In this document: piece after piece, positions 15,790 to 24,461 of the stretch
Position numbering within the stretch: position 1 is the stretch's first letter
Layout of the letters: every line of letters starts with the position of its first letter
Assembly: GCA_050949885.1 (NCBI GenBank)
Contig: JBMNGO010000005.1
Location: forward strand, 310,001 to 374,000
Length of the DNA: 64,000 nt
Direction: 5' to 3'
Source: JBMNGO01 sp050949885
GTDB lineage: Bacteria; Bacillota; Syntrophomonadia; Syntrophomonadales; Syntrophomonadaceae
The notes under the pieces: generated by a model
The model's input: the letters and a program-made list of their open reading frames with translations, nothing else
Told to the model about the DNA's origin: nothing
The model's database searches: none
Made by a program: the position numbers and the translations under genes

Positions 15790-16885
15790 AGATGTGGTAT
15801 CCATGCTGGATCAGCATTTTCCTTCTCACCTGGCAGAAACCTGGGATAACGTAGGTCTCCAGGTAGGCTCCTACGAAAAAACGGTGAATAGGATCGCTGT
15901 TGCCTTAGATCTGGATCAGGAAATCTTACAAAAGGCTACCGCAAAGTCAGCTGACTTGATAATTACCCATCATCCGCTCTTTTTCCAGCCTTTCCCATCC
16001 ATATGCACTGATTTTCCGCAGGGAAAATTGCTAAAGGATCTGTTAAAGGAGGATATAACAGTTTTTTCTGCCCATACTAATATGGATGCAGCTGAGAAAG
16101 GTTTGAATCAATACCTGGCAGAAAAACTGGGGCTCCAGAATATACATCTTCTTTTAAAATCTCGAGAAGAGAGCTTATGCAAGCTGGTGGTTTTTGTACC
16201 GATGGGCCATGAAGAGACTGTAAGGCAAGCTCTAAGTCAAGGGGGAGCAGGAGTTTTGGGGCAATATAGTGATACCAGTTTTCGAACTGCGGGGATAGGT
16301 ACTTTTCGCCCTCAGGAAGGCAGCAATCCCTTCATTGGCAGTATTGACCAACTGGAGGAAGTGGAAGAATTCCGTCTGGAAACTGTTGCCTATGAAAGGG
16401 ATATTCCACGATTGGTTGATATAATGAAAAAAAACCATCCATATGAGGAAGTAGCCTATGATGTGATAAAACTGGAGAACCCCGGGAAAATATATAGTAT
16501 GGGACGCAAAGGTTATTTACCTGCTGAGACTGATCTATACAGTTTTGCCCAGGAAGTAAAAAGACGCTTAAATTTGCAGAATCTTCGTTTAATCGGTAAT
16601 CCGCAACAGAAAATTAAGACGGTGGCAGTTATCTCCGGATCTGGGAAGAGTCTTTTGCCTAAGGTCTACGGAGCTGTAGATGTGTTGGTAACTGGTGATA
16701 TTGGATATCATGAGGCCAAGGAAGCTCTAGCCAGGGGTTTAGCCATTATCGATGCAGGTCACCAGGAAACCGAAGAAATAATTGTATCATACCTCTGCCA
16801 GCTTATAGATAAGGAAAGTGAACTAAGAGGATGGTCCATTGAAACCATTCCTCTTTATTCTCCAAAGTGCTTTACTTTTATATAA
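15773..16885 (+). CDS. yqfO: Nif3/YqfO-like dinuclear metal protein
   Basis: 370 aa, the long Nif3 form with a PII-like insertion (~130-230). Metal ligand blocks are visible: ETWDNVGLQVG, ITHHPLFFQPF, FSAHTNMDA and, at the C-terminus, VTGDIGYHEA and DAGHQETE. The family binds two metal ions; members are often annotated GTP cyclohydrolase 1 type 2, but the reaction is not settled. Start ATG 15773 with AAAGGAGG 5-6 nt upstream, inside the end of trmK. Conserved pair with trmK. Confidence 0.9.
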   Translation: MQVQVKDVVSMLDQHFPSHLAETWDNVGLQVGSYEKTVNRIAVALDLDQEILQKATAKSADLIITHHPLFFQPFPSICTDFPQGKLLKDLLKEDITVFSAHTNMDAAEKGLNQYLAEKLGLQNIHLLLKSREESLCKLVVFVPMGHEETVRQALSQGGAGVLGQYSDTSFRTAGIGTFRPQEGSNPFIGSIDQLEEVEEFRLETVAYERDIPRLVDIMKKNHPYEEVAYDVIKLENPGKIYSMGRKGYLPAETDLYSFAQEVKRRLNLQNLRLIGNPQQKIKTVAVISGSGKSLLPKVYGAVDVLVTGDIGYHEAKEALARGLAIIDAGHQETEEIIVSYLCQLIDKESELRGWSIETIPLYSPKCFTFI

Positions 16886-16990
16886 TGTACCGCTTCACGC
16901 AAAAAAGGCCTACAAATGGGCATTTAAATGAATAAAACTCTAATAATATTGGAAAAATGTTAGAACAAAGCTCTAAAATACAAAAAAAAT

Positions 16991-17034
16991 CCCAAAAAAA
17001 TCGAGCCTGTAGCAGGAATTGCCTTTTTTTTGGG
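16991..17034 (+). other. Possible leader hairpin upstream of the HU gene
   Basis: CCCAAAAAAA (16991-17000) can pair with TTTTTTTGGG (17025-17034), enclosing a small CCTG/CAGG stem. It lies about 50 bp before the HU start. It may be an RNA leader structure, or only a product of A/T runs. Confidence 0.3.
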
Positions 17035-17082
17035 GAATGTATGAAAAAATGCACAAAAAATCAAATAGAGGGAGGCTATGCC

Positions 17083-17391
17083 GTGAATAAATCCGAACTT
17101 GTTAAATCATTGGCAGAAAAAGCTGGAATTACTCAGAAAGATGCTGCAAAAACCTTGGACTGTATGGTTGATACAATCCAACAGGCTCTGGCAGCAGGGG
17201 ACAAAGTTCAAATAATAGGTTTTGGAAGCTTTGAGGTCCGCGAGCGCAAAGAAAGAAAAGTAATAAGCCCGAATACTCGTGAAGAGATTACTGTTCCAGC
17301 AACTAGAGTTCCTGCTTTTAAACCTGGCAAATCTCTTAAAGAGGCAGTGGCTGCGGAAGTAAAACCTGCCAAAAAAGGTAAGAAAAAATAG
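17083..17391 (+). CDS. hup: HU family DNA-binding protein
   Basis: 102 aa from GTG 17083, which has GAGGGAGG 7 nt upstream; a longer frame from 16957 has no ribosome site and a low-complexity N-terminus. The N-terminus MNKSELVKSLAEKAGITQKD and the DNA-binding arm signature GFGSFEVRERKERKVISPNT-type block are diagnostic. A lysine-rich tail (PAKKGKKK) extends beyond the ~90-aa norm. HU bends and compacts DNA as a homodimer. It has its own terminator 14 bp downstream. Confidence 0.96.
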   Translation: MNKSELVKSLAEKAGITQKDAAKTLDCMVDTIQQALAAGDKVQIIGFGSFEVRERKERKVISPNTREEITVPATRVPAFKPGKSLKEAVAAEVKPAKKGKKK

Positions 17392-17404
17392 TCATTAACA
17401 CAGA

Positions 17405-17437
17405 ATGAGAGGTATCTAGAATACCTCTCATTTTATT
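17405..17437 (+). terminator. Terminator after the HU gene
   Basis: Perfect 11-bp stem ATGAGAGGTAT / ATACCTCTCAT with 5-base loop, followed by TTTATTTTC. Confidence 0.85.
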
Positions 17438-17571
17438 TTCTAAGAAAGCATGGGTTCGTCAGGTGGTGTGAAAACATTTACAGTTTCAGTGGTCCCACTT
17501 TAGACAGGATTTTTCCCTGTTTGGGAGACGGTGTATGCTGAAATGCTTTGGTGTCCCCAATGGCAAAAAAA

Positions 17572-17950
17572 AAGTAAGTAAATCTATAAGCGGAGTTCTG
17601 TATTAGATAGTCATCTATCTAGGATGCCAGTTACCTGACACCTCAAGCGACCTAACCCGGAAACGAGGCGGGCCACCTCATGGTTTCCCTATTTGGTCTT
17701 GCTCCGAGTGGGGTTTACCGAGCCGTTTAGTCACCTAAACGCTGGTGAGCTCTTACCTCACCTTTCCACCCTTACCTGACACTCAATATCCCATTTAATA
17801 CTGCTGTGATGATGTCACTGAGTGCCAGGCGGTTTGTTTCTGTGGCACTATCCTTAGGGTCGCCCCTACTGGACGTTATCCAGCACCCTGCCCTGTGGAG
17901 CTCCGACTTTCCTCAGGATTAACCTGCGACTATCCGATTTACTTACTTAT
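17572..17950 (-). ncRNA. rnpB: RNase P RNA (bacterial type A)
   Basis: On the minus strand the conserved core is plain: GAGGAAAGTCGGAGCTCC near the 5' end, GGGCAGGGTGCTGGATAACG, GCCACAGAAACAAACCGCC, GGTAAGGGTGGAAAGGTG, AAACCCCACTCGGAGCAAG, and ACAGAACTCCGCTTATAG near the 3' end, in the order of type A RNase P RNA. The ends pair in a perfect 13-bp P1 helix (17936-17948 with 17572-17584) followed by a U run. It is the catalytic subunit that matures tRNA 5' ends. It converges with the HU gene. Confidence 0.95.
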
Positions 17951-17958
17951 GCCACTTT

Positions 17959-17987
17959 ATTATAAAGGCAATAAGCATTATAATCAA
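17959..17987 (-). promoter_or_regulatory. Sigma-A promoter of rnpB
   Basis: On the minus strand TTGATT (17987-17982), 17-bp spacer, TATAAT (17964-17959), with the predicted RNA start about 8-10 bases further on. Confidence 0.7.
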
Positions 17988-18164
17988 ATAAATACTAGCT
18001 GGAAAGTGCTGGTCCGGTATTTTTTTTATAATGAGCAGGATTTTAGGGTTTTTTGCCGAACTAGTATATTTCAGGATAACAAGGAGTATCTAATTATACA
18101 ATAAGGTTCCTTGTTCGAAACGAGCGAAATACGGACAAATCTCATAGTAAGAGGGGGTGAAGAG

Positions 18165-18488
18165 TTGTTGGAAATATTTGGTGCAACGGGTATAGTTGAG
18201 GGTATTTTTTCTAACCCTTTAGCAGGACTATTAGTGATTCTATTGTCAATATGGATATTTTTTAAATACTGTAAATGGGCCCGAAAATTTCAACTCTCAG
18301 GTGGGGTTAAGAAAATAGTGTTTATTCTCACCGGCCTTGGTTTGTTAGGTTTTAATATTTTATATTATTACGGAAACAGCATGGTCCTTGAAGGAGATTG
18401 GACTCACGCCACCCTTGCTTTAGTTGCTGCCCTGATATGGGTTTTTGTATTTGCTTTTGCTTTAATGGCTGAAACCAAAGCTGAATAG
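18165..18488 (+). CDS. Small membrane protein of unknown function
   Basis: 107 aa from TTG 18165, chosen because AGAGGGGGTGA lies just upstream; an ATG at 18111 would add 18 polar residues without a ribosome site. Three hydrophobic segments are visible (about residues 15-35, 48-68 and 82-103), with a lysine-rich cytoplasmic loop CKWARKFQLSGGVKK between the first two. I do not recognise the family. It has its own terminator, so it is likely a single-gene unit between rnpB and fdhD. Confidence 0.65.
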   Translation: MLEIFGATGIVEGIFSNPLAGLLVILLSIWIFFKYCKWARKFQLSGGVKKIVFILTGLGLLGFNILYYYGNSMVLEGDWTHATLALVAALIWVFVFAFALMAETKAE

Positions 18489-18499
18489 ATAAACAATTG

Positions 18500-18530
18500 G
18501 AGGCGGCAGATTGCCGCCTCTTTGTTTTTT
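18500..18530 (+). terminator. Terminator after the small membrane protein gene
   Basis: Perfect 9-bp stem GAGGCGGCA / TGCCGCCTC, followed by TTTGTTTTTT. Confidence 0.85.
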
Positions 18531-18570
18531 TTGTATATTTTATGTAGCACCACAAAAAAGGGGATAAGAA

Positions 18571-19272
18571 ATGACCAGCGATGCAATTAAACGACAGATT
18601 TTTAGATATCAGGAAAGTGCTGGAATACAAGATGTAGAGGATTTGTTGGTTAACGAAGAAGAGTTTGCCATTTACGTCAACGACCGCTTCTATGGTCAGT
18701 ATACCTGTTCTCCTTCCTATTGGGAGGAAATGGTAGTAGGGAAATTAGCCCTGGAGGGCACCATATCAACCTATGAGGATATTATTAGTATGGACAATAT
18801 TGATAACCAACTGCATGTAAAAACTAATGGCCGTCTATCGGCGAGAACCAGCGCCCTTGTTGAAGAACCAGTTATCAGTGCATTGGATGTAATTCAACTC
18901 ATGAAAAAACACCTGGAGAGCTCTGAACTGCACAGATTTACGGGTGGAGTACATTTAATGGGATTAGGAAAAGGAAATTCACTGTTAGCAGTACGAGAAG
19001 ATATTAGCCGTCATACTGCAGTAGAAAAAATCTACGGCTATTGTCTAATCAATAATGTAGAATGCCGTGATAAAATTTTTCTGAGCAGCGGGAGGGTTAC
19101 TAAAGACCTTATAGCCAAGATCCTGGAGATGCAGGTTAGAATAATAGTATCCAGGGCAGCTGTATCCAGCCGGGCACAAGAGATGGCCCAGGAGCAGGGT
19201 ATTACCTTGATAGGGTTTGCTCGAGGAGAGCGATTTAATATATATTCCCATCCCCATAGAATAATAGTTTGA
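18571..19272 (+). CDS. fdhD: FdhD-like formate dehydrogenase accessory protein, lacking the usual CxxC
   Basis: 233 aa. The C-terminal half is clearly FdhD: FTGGVHLMGL, REDISRHTAVEKIYGY, LSSGRVTKDLIAKI, IVSRAAVSSRAQEMA and GITLIGFARGERFNIYS. FdhD passes sulfur from the desulfurase to the molybdenum or tungsten cofactor of formate dehydrogenase through a CxxC loop. Here the place where that loop is expected reads ARTSALVEEP, with no cysteine pair; the remaining cysteines are scattered. Either another residue does the chemistry or the protein has a different role. It lies 13 bp before the RACo-like gene and is probably co-transcribed with it. Confidence 0.8.
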   Translation: MTSDAIKRQIFRYQESAGIQDVEDLLVNEEEFAIYVNDRFYGQYTCSPSYWEEMVVGKLALEGTISTYEDIISMDNIDNQLHVKTNGRLSARTSALVEEPVISALDVIQLMKKHLESSELHRFTGGVHLMGLGKGNSLLAVREDISRHTAVEKIYGYCLINNVECRDKIFLSSGRVTKDLIAKILEMQVRIIVSRAAVSSRAQEMAQEQGITLIGFARGERFNIYSHPHRIIV

Positions 19273-19285
19273 GGTAAGGATAGCT

Positions 19286-21100
19286 ATGCAGGTGCCAATA
19301 ACAATTATCAGCCCCGACGGCAGGGAAAAAATTCTATGGGCCTTTAAAGGGCAGAATCTATGGGAGGTTATGGCCCTAAACGGAATGGAACCGGGGCAAA
19401 ACTGCGGGGGAAGGGGGACCTGCGGAAAATGCAAGGTGGGGCTTGAAGGGTATTCTCTTCCTTTATATCATAATGAGAAAGAACATCTTTTAGCCGAAGA
19501 AATAAACACAGGGGAACGGCTGGCGTGTTATTGCACGGTTGTCGAACCTTTAAAGGTTTACCTCCATTATAGTGATTATAATGATAAACACTTGAAAGAA
19601 ATTCTGTTGGACAAATCTTTAACGGGAAAGAACCATCGGGTTTATAATCAAAGGTTTTTTATTCCCGGTCTGGACCGGCAAAACCCGGTGCCCCTTTATC
19701 AAAGACTGTCGGAAAGCCTGGCCGGCTATGTTTTTCAGCTTTCCAGCGGCTGTCTCAATGAATTAGCCCATCTGGATCGGGCAGGGAGACCCTCCCTGGA
19801 ACTATGGGCAACCATTATAGACAATAAGATAGTCAAAAATATTAGCCGGGAAAGAAAAACACCTTTAGGAATTGCCTTGGATATCGGGAGTACAACCCTT
19901 TTTGCAGCTTTAATAGATATGGCAGGCGGAGAGATTATAGCCCAATCATCGGCTGCTAATATGCAAAAGGTTTTTGGTGCAGATATAATTTCCAGAGTTA
20001 CTTATTGCCTGGAAAATAAAGACGGAGGAGAAAAACTGCACCAGATTTTGATTAACAATATAAACAGCTTAATAGGTGACCTTTTGCAGGAATGCGGTTT
20101 AAACCAGGAGCAAATTTATGAACTGGTGGCGGTTGGTAATCCGGTAATGCTGCACTTTCTGCTTAATCTAGATACTCGGGGATTTGCTCAGGCCCCTTAT
20201 TCAGGTATTTTTTATGATGAAATCAGTTGTTCTGCCTCATCCCAGGGCATTCTGGCCAACTGTAATGCAGAATTAGTCTTGCTGCCTCAAATTGGAGGTT
20301 TTGTAGGGGCGGATACAATAGCCTGCCTGTTAACTGTACCTTATGACAAAAAGAGCTATCTGCTGATTGATATTGGTACCAATGGCGAAATAGTCCTGTC
20401 AGATGGTAGACGTCTGTGGGCTGCTTCTACTGCTGCTGGGCCAGCTTTTGAAGCAGGTGGCATAACCTGTGGGGTAAGAGCTGGAGAAGGAGCCATTGAC
20501 AGAGTGTACTGGGATGAACAGGGCAAATTTGATTTTCGCCTCTTGGGAGAAGGACCGGTGAAGGGGTTGTGCGGCTCAGCCATCATCGACATATTAGCTG
20601 GTCTTTTGAATAATGGATATATCAGCAGTAACGGGGTAATAACCAATAAAACACACAGTAATTTTATAACCAGGCAATCTAATCGGGGAACCCAGATTAT
20701 TTTAATGGCTGAGGAAAATACTCTCTCCGGTCTGCCACTTGTCCTTGATCAGGAGGACATTAGACAAATTCAACTGGCTAAGAGCGCAATCAGGACGGGT
20801 ATTGATATTCTGCTGGAAAAGGCCGGTATGAGCTTTGATCAACTGGATCGGATTTATTTAGCCGGAGCTTTTGGTAGTTTTGTTGATCCCCGCAATGCTA
20901 TAAGGGTAGGAATTCTACCTCCGGTTGAACACCAAAAGGTGGTTAATATTGGCAATGCCGCTGGCCTAGGAACTGTCAAAGCGCTCCTACAGCTGGAACA
21001 AAGGGAAAATGCCAGAAAGATCAAGAAAAAGATTGAATATGTGGAACTGGCCGGGCAAGAAACCTTCCAAAAAAAGTATATTCAGTATTTGGATTTTTAA
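19286..21100 (+). CDS. RACo-like ferredoxin/ASKHA reductive activator (DUF4445 family)
   Basis: 604 aa. An N-terminal [2Fe-2S] ferredoxin domain has ligands Cys40, Cys46, Cys49 and Cys81 (GQNCGGRGTCGKC, then ACYC). A linker domain follows, then a large ASKHA ATPase domain from about residue 190 (GIALDIGSTTLFAALID, VGNPVMLHF, LIDIGTNGEIVL, GGITCGVRAGEGAI, LAGAFGSFVDPRNA). Such proteins use ATP to reduce the cobalt of corrinoid proteins back to Co(I) for methyl transfer. No corrinoid protein or methyltransferase is in the window, so the partner is not visible. Possibly in operon with the FdhD-like gene. Confidence 0.88.
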   Translation: MQVPITIISPDGREKILWAFKGQNLWEVMALNGMEPGQNCGGRGTCGKCKVGLEGYSLPLYHNEKEHLLAEEINTGERLACYCTVVEPLKVYLHYSDYNDKHLKEILLDKSLTGKNHRVYNQRFFIPGLDRQNPVPLYQRLSESLAGYVFQLSSGCLNELAHLDRAGRPSLELWATIIDNKIVKNISRERKTPLGIALDIGSTTLFAALIDMAGGEIIAQSSAANMQKVFGADIISRVTYCLENKDGGEKLHQILINNINSLIGDLLQECGLNQEQIYELVAVGNPVMLHFLLNLDTRGFAQAPYSGIFYDEISCSASSQGILANCNAELVLLPQIGGFVGADTIACLLTVPYDKKSYLLIDIGTNGEIVLSDGRRLWAASTAAGPAFEAGGITCGVRAGEGAIDRVYWDEQGKFDFRLLGEGPVKGLCGSAIIDILAGLLNNGYISSNGVITNKTHSNFITRQSNRGTQIILMAEENTLSGLPLVLDQEDIRQIQLAKSAIRTGIDILLEKAGMSFDQLDRIYLAGAFGSFVDPRNAIRVGILPPVEHQKVVNIGNAAGLGTVKALLQLEQRENARKIKKKIEYVELAGQETFQKKYIQYLDF

Positions 21101-21131
21101 AAAAGCAGTCTCAGGATGGACTGCTTTTTTT
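21098..21131. terminator. Bidirectional terminator between convergent genes
   Basis: A run of A, GCAGTC (21105-21110), 8-base loop, GACTGC (21119-21124), then a run of T. It serves the RACo-like gene and the minus-strand DUF1015 gene whose stop lies at its edge. Confidence 0.75.
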
Positions 21132-22437
21132 ACGGGTTTATCTTTAAGTTGTTTATGATTAATCCGGTAATAAGCTTGGGATAAAAGTAAGTGGATTTTT
21201 GGGGCATTTTATCCCGGCTTTCAGCTACATCAACAATTTCCTCCACCCGGGTAGAATTCAGGAAAAAGCCGATTTGGAATTGACGGCTGTCTACCTGTTT
21301 GACCACCCACTCTTCGCTGCGGCTGTAAGCCAGGTTTTCCTGATTGGCTCTTTGCTCAGTTCCTATGCCCAGTAAACCATCAAGTATAATATTGTCCAAG
21401 ATGGCTACATCAAGCTCCTTCCAGGCATCTGATCTTCCCTGGGGCAGCTGTTGCTTTATTGACTCCAAGTTTTTTAGGGTAAGGAAATAAAGGGTTCCAT
21501 CTAAGTACATTCCAAAGACGTGGCCATTCTTTCTGCGGTTCTCCAGTTGATTGATATAATCCTTTAGATCGTTTTTGTTATCTGCTGTCTCTAGCACAAA
21601 AAGTGCTTCCAGTTTTTCTTTAAAAGTATCAGAGTCAAAGTTGGGCAGGTTGCTGACCAGGCGGTGGGTAGGGAGTACTACCAAACCTTCATCATAGAGA
21701 TTAACCAGGGTAGCCATCACGTAGTCAAAGCCTTCCTGTTTGGCTTCTTTCATTTCCCGAGCATATTCCAAGGCAGTTTCATATCTATGGTGTCCATCAG
21801 CAATAAAAATTTTGGTCGGGGATAGTAGGGAGATAACTTGGCCAATGATTTCATCATCATCTACAACCCAAATTTTATGAACTTCATTGTTTTCATCAGT
21901 GATGTTTATCACGGGTGGGGCATCATTAACAAAATCGTTGATTAAGGAGTCAACTGTTCTTTTTTCATCTACGTACAGTCCAAAAATGGAACTGAAATTG
22001 GATTGGGTAGCTCTCATTAGCTGCAGGCGATCAGCTTTGGGTTTGGAAAGGGTTTCTTCGTGGGGTAATACAGTACCCTTTTCATAAGGTTCTACAGCCA
22101 AACCACATATTAGTCCGGTTCTTATAAGTTTTTTACCTCGATTAAGAAATTCCTGCCGGTAAACGTAAAATGAAGGCTTGGGTTCAGGAATTAAGATTTC
22201 ATCCTGCAGCCACTTTTCCAAGTACTTGGCAGCACGCGTATAACGGTTATTTTCTATAGTATCCTGTGGAAAGGTGAAGCCTAATTCCAAACGAATGATA
22301 TTTACAGGGCTTTCCGCATAATATCTGGCCTGGGCGGTTTCATCAATTATGTCATAGGGTGGAGTAACAACTGATGACAAATTGGCGATTTTTTCTTGAT
22401 TATACCTTAGTCCTCTAAACGGAATTATTCTTGCCAT
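21130..22437 (-). CDS. DUF1015 family protein
   Basis: 435 aa, family length. The N-terminus MARIIPFRGLRYN…VVTPPYDIID and internal FIADGHHRYETALEYAREM are the hallmarks of DUF1015, a soluble family of unsettled function found widely in anaerobes and archaea, often near serine or one-carbon metabolism genes. On the minus strand a GGGGGG ribosome site lies about 10 nt before the ATG. It is a single-gene unit here, divergent from the PHP gene. Confidence 0.88.
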   Translation of the reverse strand: MARIIPFRGLRYNQEKIANLSSVVTPPYDIIDETAQARYYAESPVNIIRLELGFTFPQDTIENNRYTRAAKYLEKWLQDEILIPEPKPSFYVYRQEFLNRGKKLIRTGLICGLAVEPYEKGTVLPHEETLSKPKADRLQLMRATQSNFSSIFGLYVDEKRTVDSLINDFVNDAPPVINITDENNEVHKIWVVDDDEIIGQVISLLSPTKIFIADGHHRYETALEYAREMKEAKQEGFDYVMATLVNLYDEGLVVLPTHRLVSNLPNFDSDTFKEKLEALFVLETADNKNDLKDYINQLENRRKNGHVFGMYLDGTLYFLTLKNLESIKQQLPQGRSDAWKELDVAILDNIILDGLLGIGTEQRANQENLAYSRSEEWVVKQVDSRQFQIGFFLNSTRVEEIVDVAESRDKMPQKSTYFYPKLITGLIINNLKINP

Positions 22438-22559
22438 GGTAAAGGATTTTCCCCCCTAACTGCTTTTTACCTCTCGGTAGTTAAAATTTTAGTACAGGTA
22501 TCGTATTAATGCAATTGCTTGTTATGAAGGTTCCTGTCTGGTGGTTTGGTCAAGCTTTC

Positions 22560-22588
22560 TTGATTTATCCAAATAACCATGTTTTAAT
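22560..22588 (+). promoter_or_regulatory. Candidate sigma-A promoter of the PHP gene
   Basis: TTGATT (22560-22565), 17-bp spacer, TTTAAT (22583-22588), about 40 bp before the start codon. Confidence 0.4.
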
Positions 22589-22626
22589 GGGTTAGCGGTT
22601 GTAATAATCTATTGGAGGTATTTATT

Positions 22627-23388
22627 ATGCTGGACTATCACATCCATGCCTTGGCTCATGGGGAGTACCGGTACAGCTATGATTGGCTGGGCCGTTTTTT
22701 AATTGCAGCCAAAAACCTTAATATTGGAGAAATCGGTTTTTCCGAGCATGATGAATATATTAACCTGATAGATTTTCACCTTATAGGCCAATTAAAGGAA
22801 CGTAACCCTGGAATTATAATTAAAATGGGACTTGAAGTTGACTATGCCCCTGGTCGGGAAGAAGAGATAAGAAGCCTGTATGATTATGCTGAGTTTGACT
22901 ATATTATTGGATCGGTGCATTTCATTGATGGGTGGGCTTTTGATCATCCTGATTACCAGGCGGGTTTTTTAAACCGGGATGTGGATGAGGTGTACCAATC
23001 CTACTGCTACTTGCTAAAAAAGGCTGTTGAGTCAGGTTTATTTGATATAATAGGACATATTGATTTAGTAAAAAAATGGGGCCATCGGCCGCTTAAAAAA
23101 AATGTTCTGGAATACCTTGATCCGGTATTAACCAGTATTAAAGATTCTGACCTGGTAATAGAAATAAATAGCAGCGGTCTTAATAAACCGGTTAGGGAAA
23201 TCTACCCTTCCCTAGAAGTTTTGGAAAGGATATATCAAATGGGTATACCCATTACATTAGGATCAGATGCTCATAATCCTCAGGAGCTGGGGCAGAATTT
23301 TACTGATGCAGTTTACTGGGCCAAAAAAATAGGTTTTAAGAAGTTGGCTCATTTTGAAAAACGGCGTAAGAAGCTCAAGACCTTTTAA
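22627..23388 (+). CDS. PHP-domain phosphoesterase, histidinol-phosphatase (HisK) family
   Basis: 253 aa from ATG 22627, with GGAGG 8 nt upstream; an in-frame TTG at 22612 overlaps that site. Metal-binding PHP motifs are in order: DYHIHALAHG, GFSEHDEY, GLEVDY, IGSVHFIDG, IIGHIDLVKKWG, EINSSGL and GSDAHNPQELG. The family hydrolyses phosphomonoesters, such as histidinol phosphate, with a trinuclear metal site. No his genes are nearby, so the substrate may differ. The 3' end is 16 bp from the exchanger gene, suggesting a shared transcript. Confidence 0.87.
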   Translation: MLDYHIHALAHGEYRYSYDWLGRFLIAAKNLNIGEIGFSEHDEYINLIDFHLIGQLKERNPGIIIKMGLEVDYAPGREEEIRSLYDYAEFDYIIGSVHFIDGWAFDHPDYQAGFLNRDVDEVYQSYCYLLKKAVESGLFDIIGHIDLVKKWGHRPLKKNVLEYLDPVLTSIKDSDLVIEINSSGLNKPVREIYPSLEVLERIYQMGIPITLGSDAHNPQELGQNFTDAVYWAKKIGFKKLAHFEKRRKKLKTF

Positions 23389-23404
23389 AAGGAGAATCTT
23401 ATTG

Positions 23405-24415
23405 ATGAATGAAGTAGCAGTACTAATTATCAGTCTAGGAATAATTTTGATCGGAGCAGAAGTTTTTGTGAATGGAGTTGAATGGCTGGGAAAGGTATTT
23501 AACCTTTCGGAAGGGGCTGTGGGCAGCGTACTGGCTGCAGTAGGTACCGCTCTCCCAGAGACATTAATACCTATAATAGCCATAGTCTTTGGACACGGAC
23601 AGCATGGACATGAAATAGGAATTGGCGCCATTTTAGGTGCTCCTTTCATGCTCTCTACATTAGCCATGTTTGTAACAGGTGTGGCGGTTTTTGCCTTTAG
23701 CCGCAGAAGAAGAACCGGCAGCAAGGTAGTTGTCGATTACTCAAACATGTCCAGAGATTTGGGATTCTTTATTATTGTGTACGCCTTAGCAGTATTAACT
23801 GGAATAATACCCGCAGGATTTAGAACACTAAAAATTATCATTGCCTGCGTACTGGTAATAGCATATTTCAGCTACGTTTTTCTAACAGTTAAGCAGGAGC
23901 GGAGTATTGAATCAGACCAGCAGCTTCCCTGTTGTTATTTTGCGCGCCAACAAGCCTGTCCTTCATCTTTGATCATTATTCTTCAGGTTCTAGTGGCGCT
24001 GGGACTTATTATTCTGGGTGCCAACCTTTTTGTATCGGCAATAGAACAAGTTGCTGCTATGTATGCAGTTCCCGCTTTTATACTGGCCTTGATAATTACT
24101 CCCATTGCCACCGAGTTGCCCGAGAAATTCAACAGTGTTATTTGGATATCACGTGGGAAAGATACCCTGGCTCTGGGTAACATTACGGGTGCCATGGTCT
24201 TTCAAAGTTCATTGATTCCGGCATTAGGAATTCTGCTGACTGACTGGCAACTGAATTCTTCTGCATTATTGTGCGCGTTAATTGCAATACTATCAGCTGC
24301 ATTTATTTTTTGGGAGCTGCAAAGCAAGAAACATCTCACTAATCTTACACTTATGATGGGGGGAATTTTTTATGGTATGTTCCTGCTGGGAGTTTTAAAT
24401 GGGATAATATCATAG
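23405..24415 (+). CDS. Cation exchanger, Ca2+/Na+ (CaCA) family
   Basis: 336 aa, about ten hydrophobic segments in two halves. The two alpha repeats are visible: SVLAAVGTALPETLIPI near residue 40 and ALIITPIATELPEKFNS near 225, followed by GNITGAMVFQSSLIP. They form the ion-binding core of membrane Ca2+/H+ or Ca2+/Na+ antiporters. Between the halves is a cytoplasmic loop with CC and several charged residues. I start it at ATG 23405 (GGAG 10 nt upstream) rather than at an earlier frame inside the PHP gene. The exchanged ions are not proven. Confidence 0.85.
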   Translation: MNEVAVLIISLGIILIGAEVFVNGVEWLGKVFNLSEGAVGSVLAAVGTALPETLIPIIAIVFGHGQHGHEIGIGAILGAPFMLSTLAMFVTGVAVFAFSRRRRTGSKVVVDYSNMSRDLGFFIIVYALAVLTGIIPAGFRTLKIIIACVLVIAYFSYVFLTVKQERSIESDQQLPCCYFARQQACPSSLIIILQVLVALGLIILGANLFVSAIEQVAAMYAVPAFILALIITPIATELPEKFNSVIWISRGKDTLALGNITGAMVFQSSLIPALGILLTDWQLNSSALLCALIAILSAAFIFWELQSKKHLTNLTLMMGGIFYGMFLLGVLNGIIS

Positions 24416-24461
24416 TATTGCCCCATGATAAATTGATTGCAAAAGGAGGCAAAAAAAGAGA

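Noticed and set aside
17441..17564. Possible IS remnant between the HU and rnpB genes (AAGTGGGACCACT-like stretch on the minus strand)
   Set aside because: No protein-like frame or paired ends could be supported.
17895..18104. 69-codon plus-strand frame next to the HU gene
   Set aside because: Its first part is the complement of RNase P RNA and the rest is its promoter; no ribosome site.
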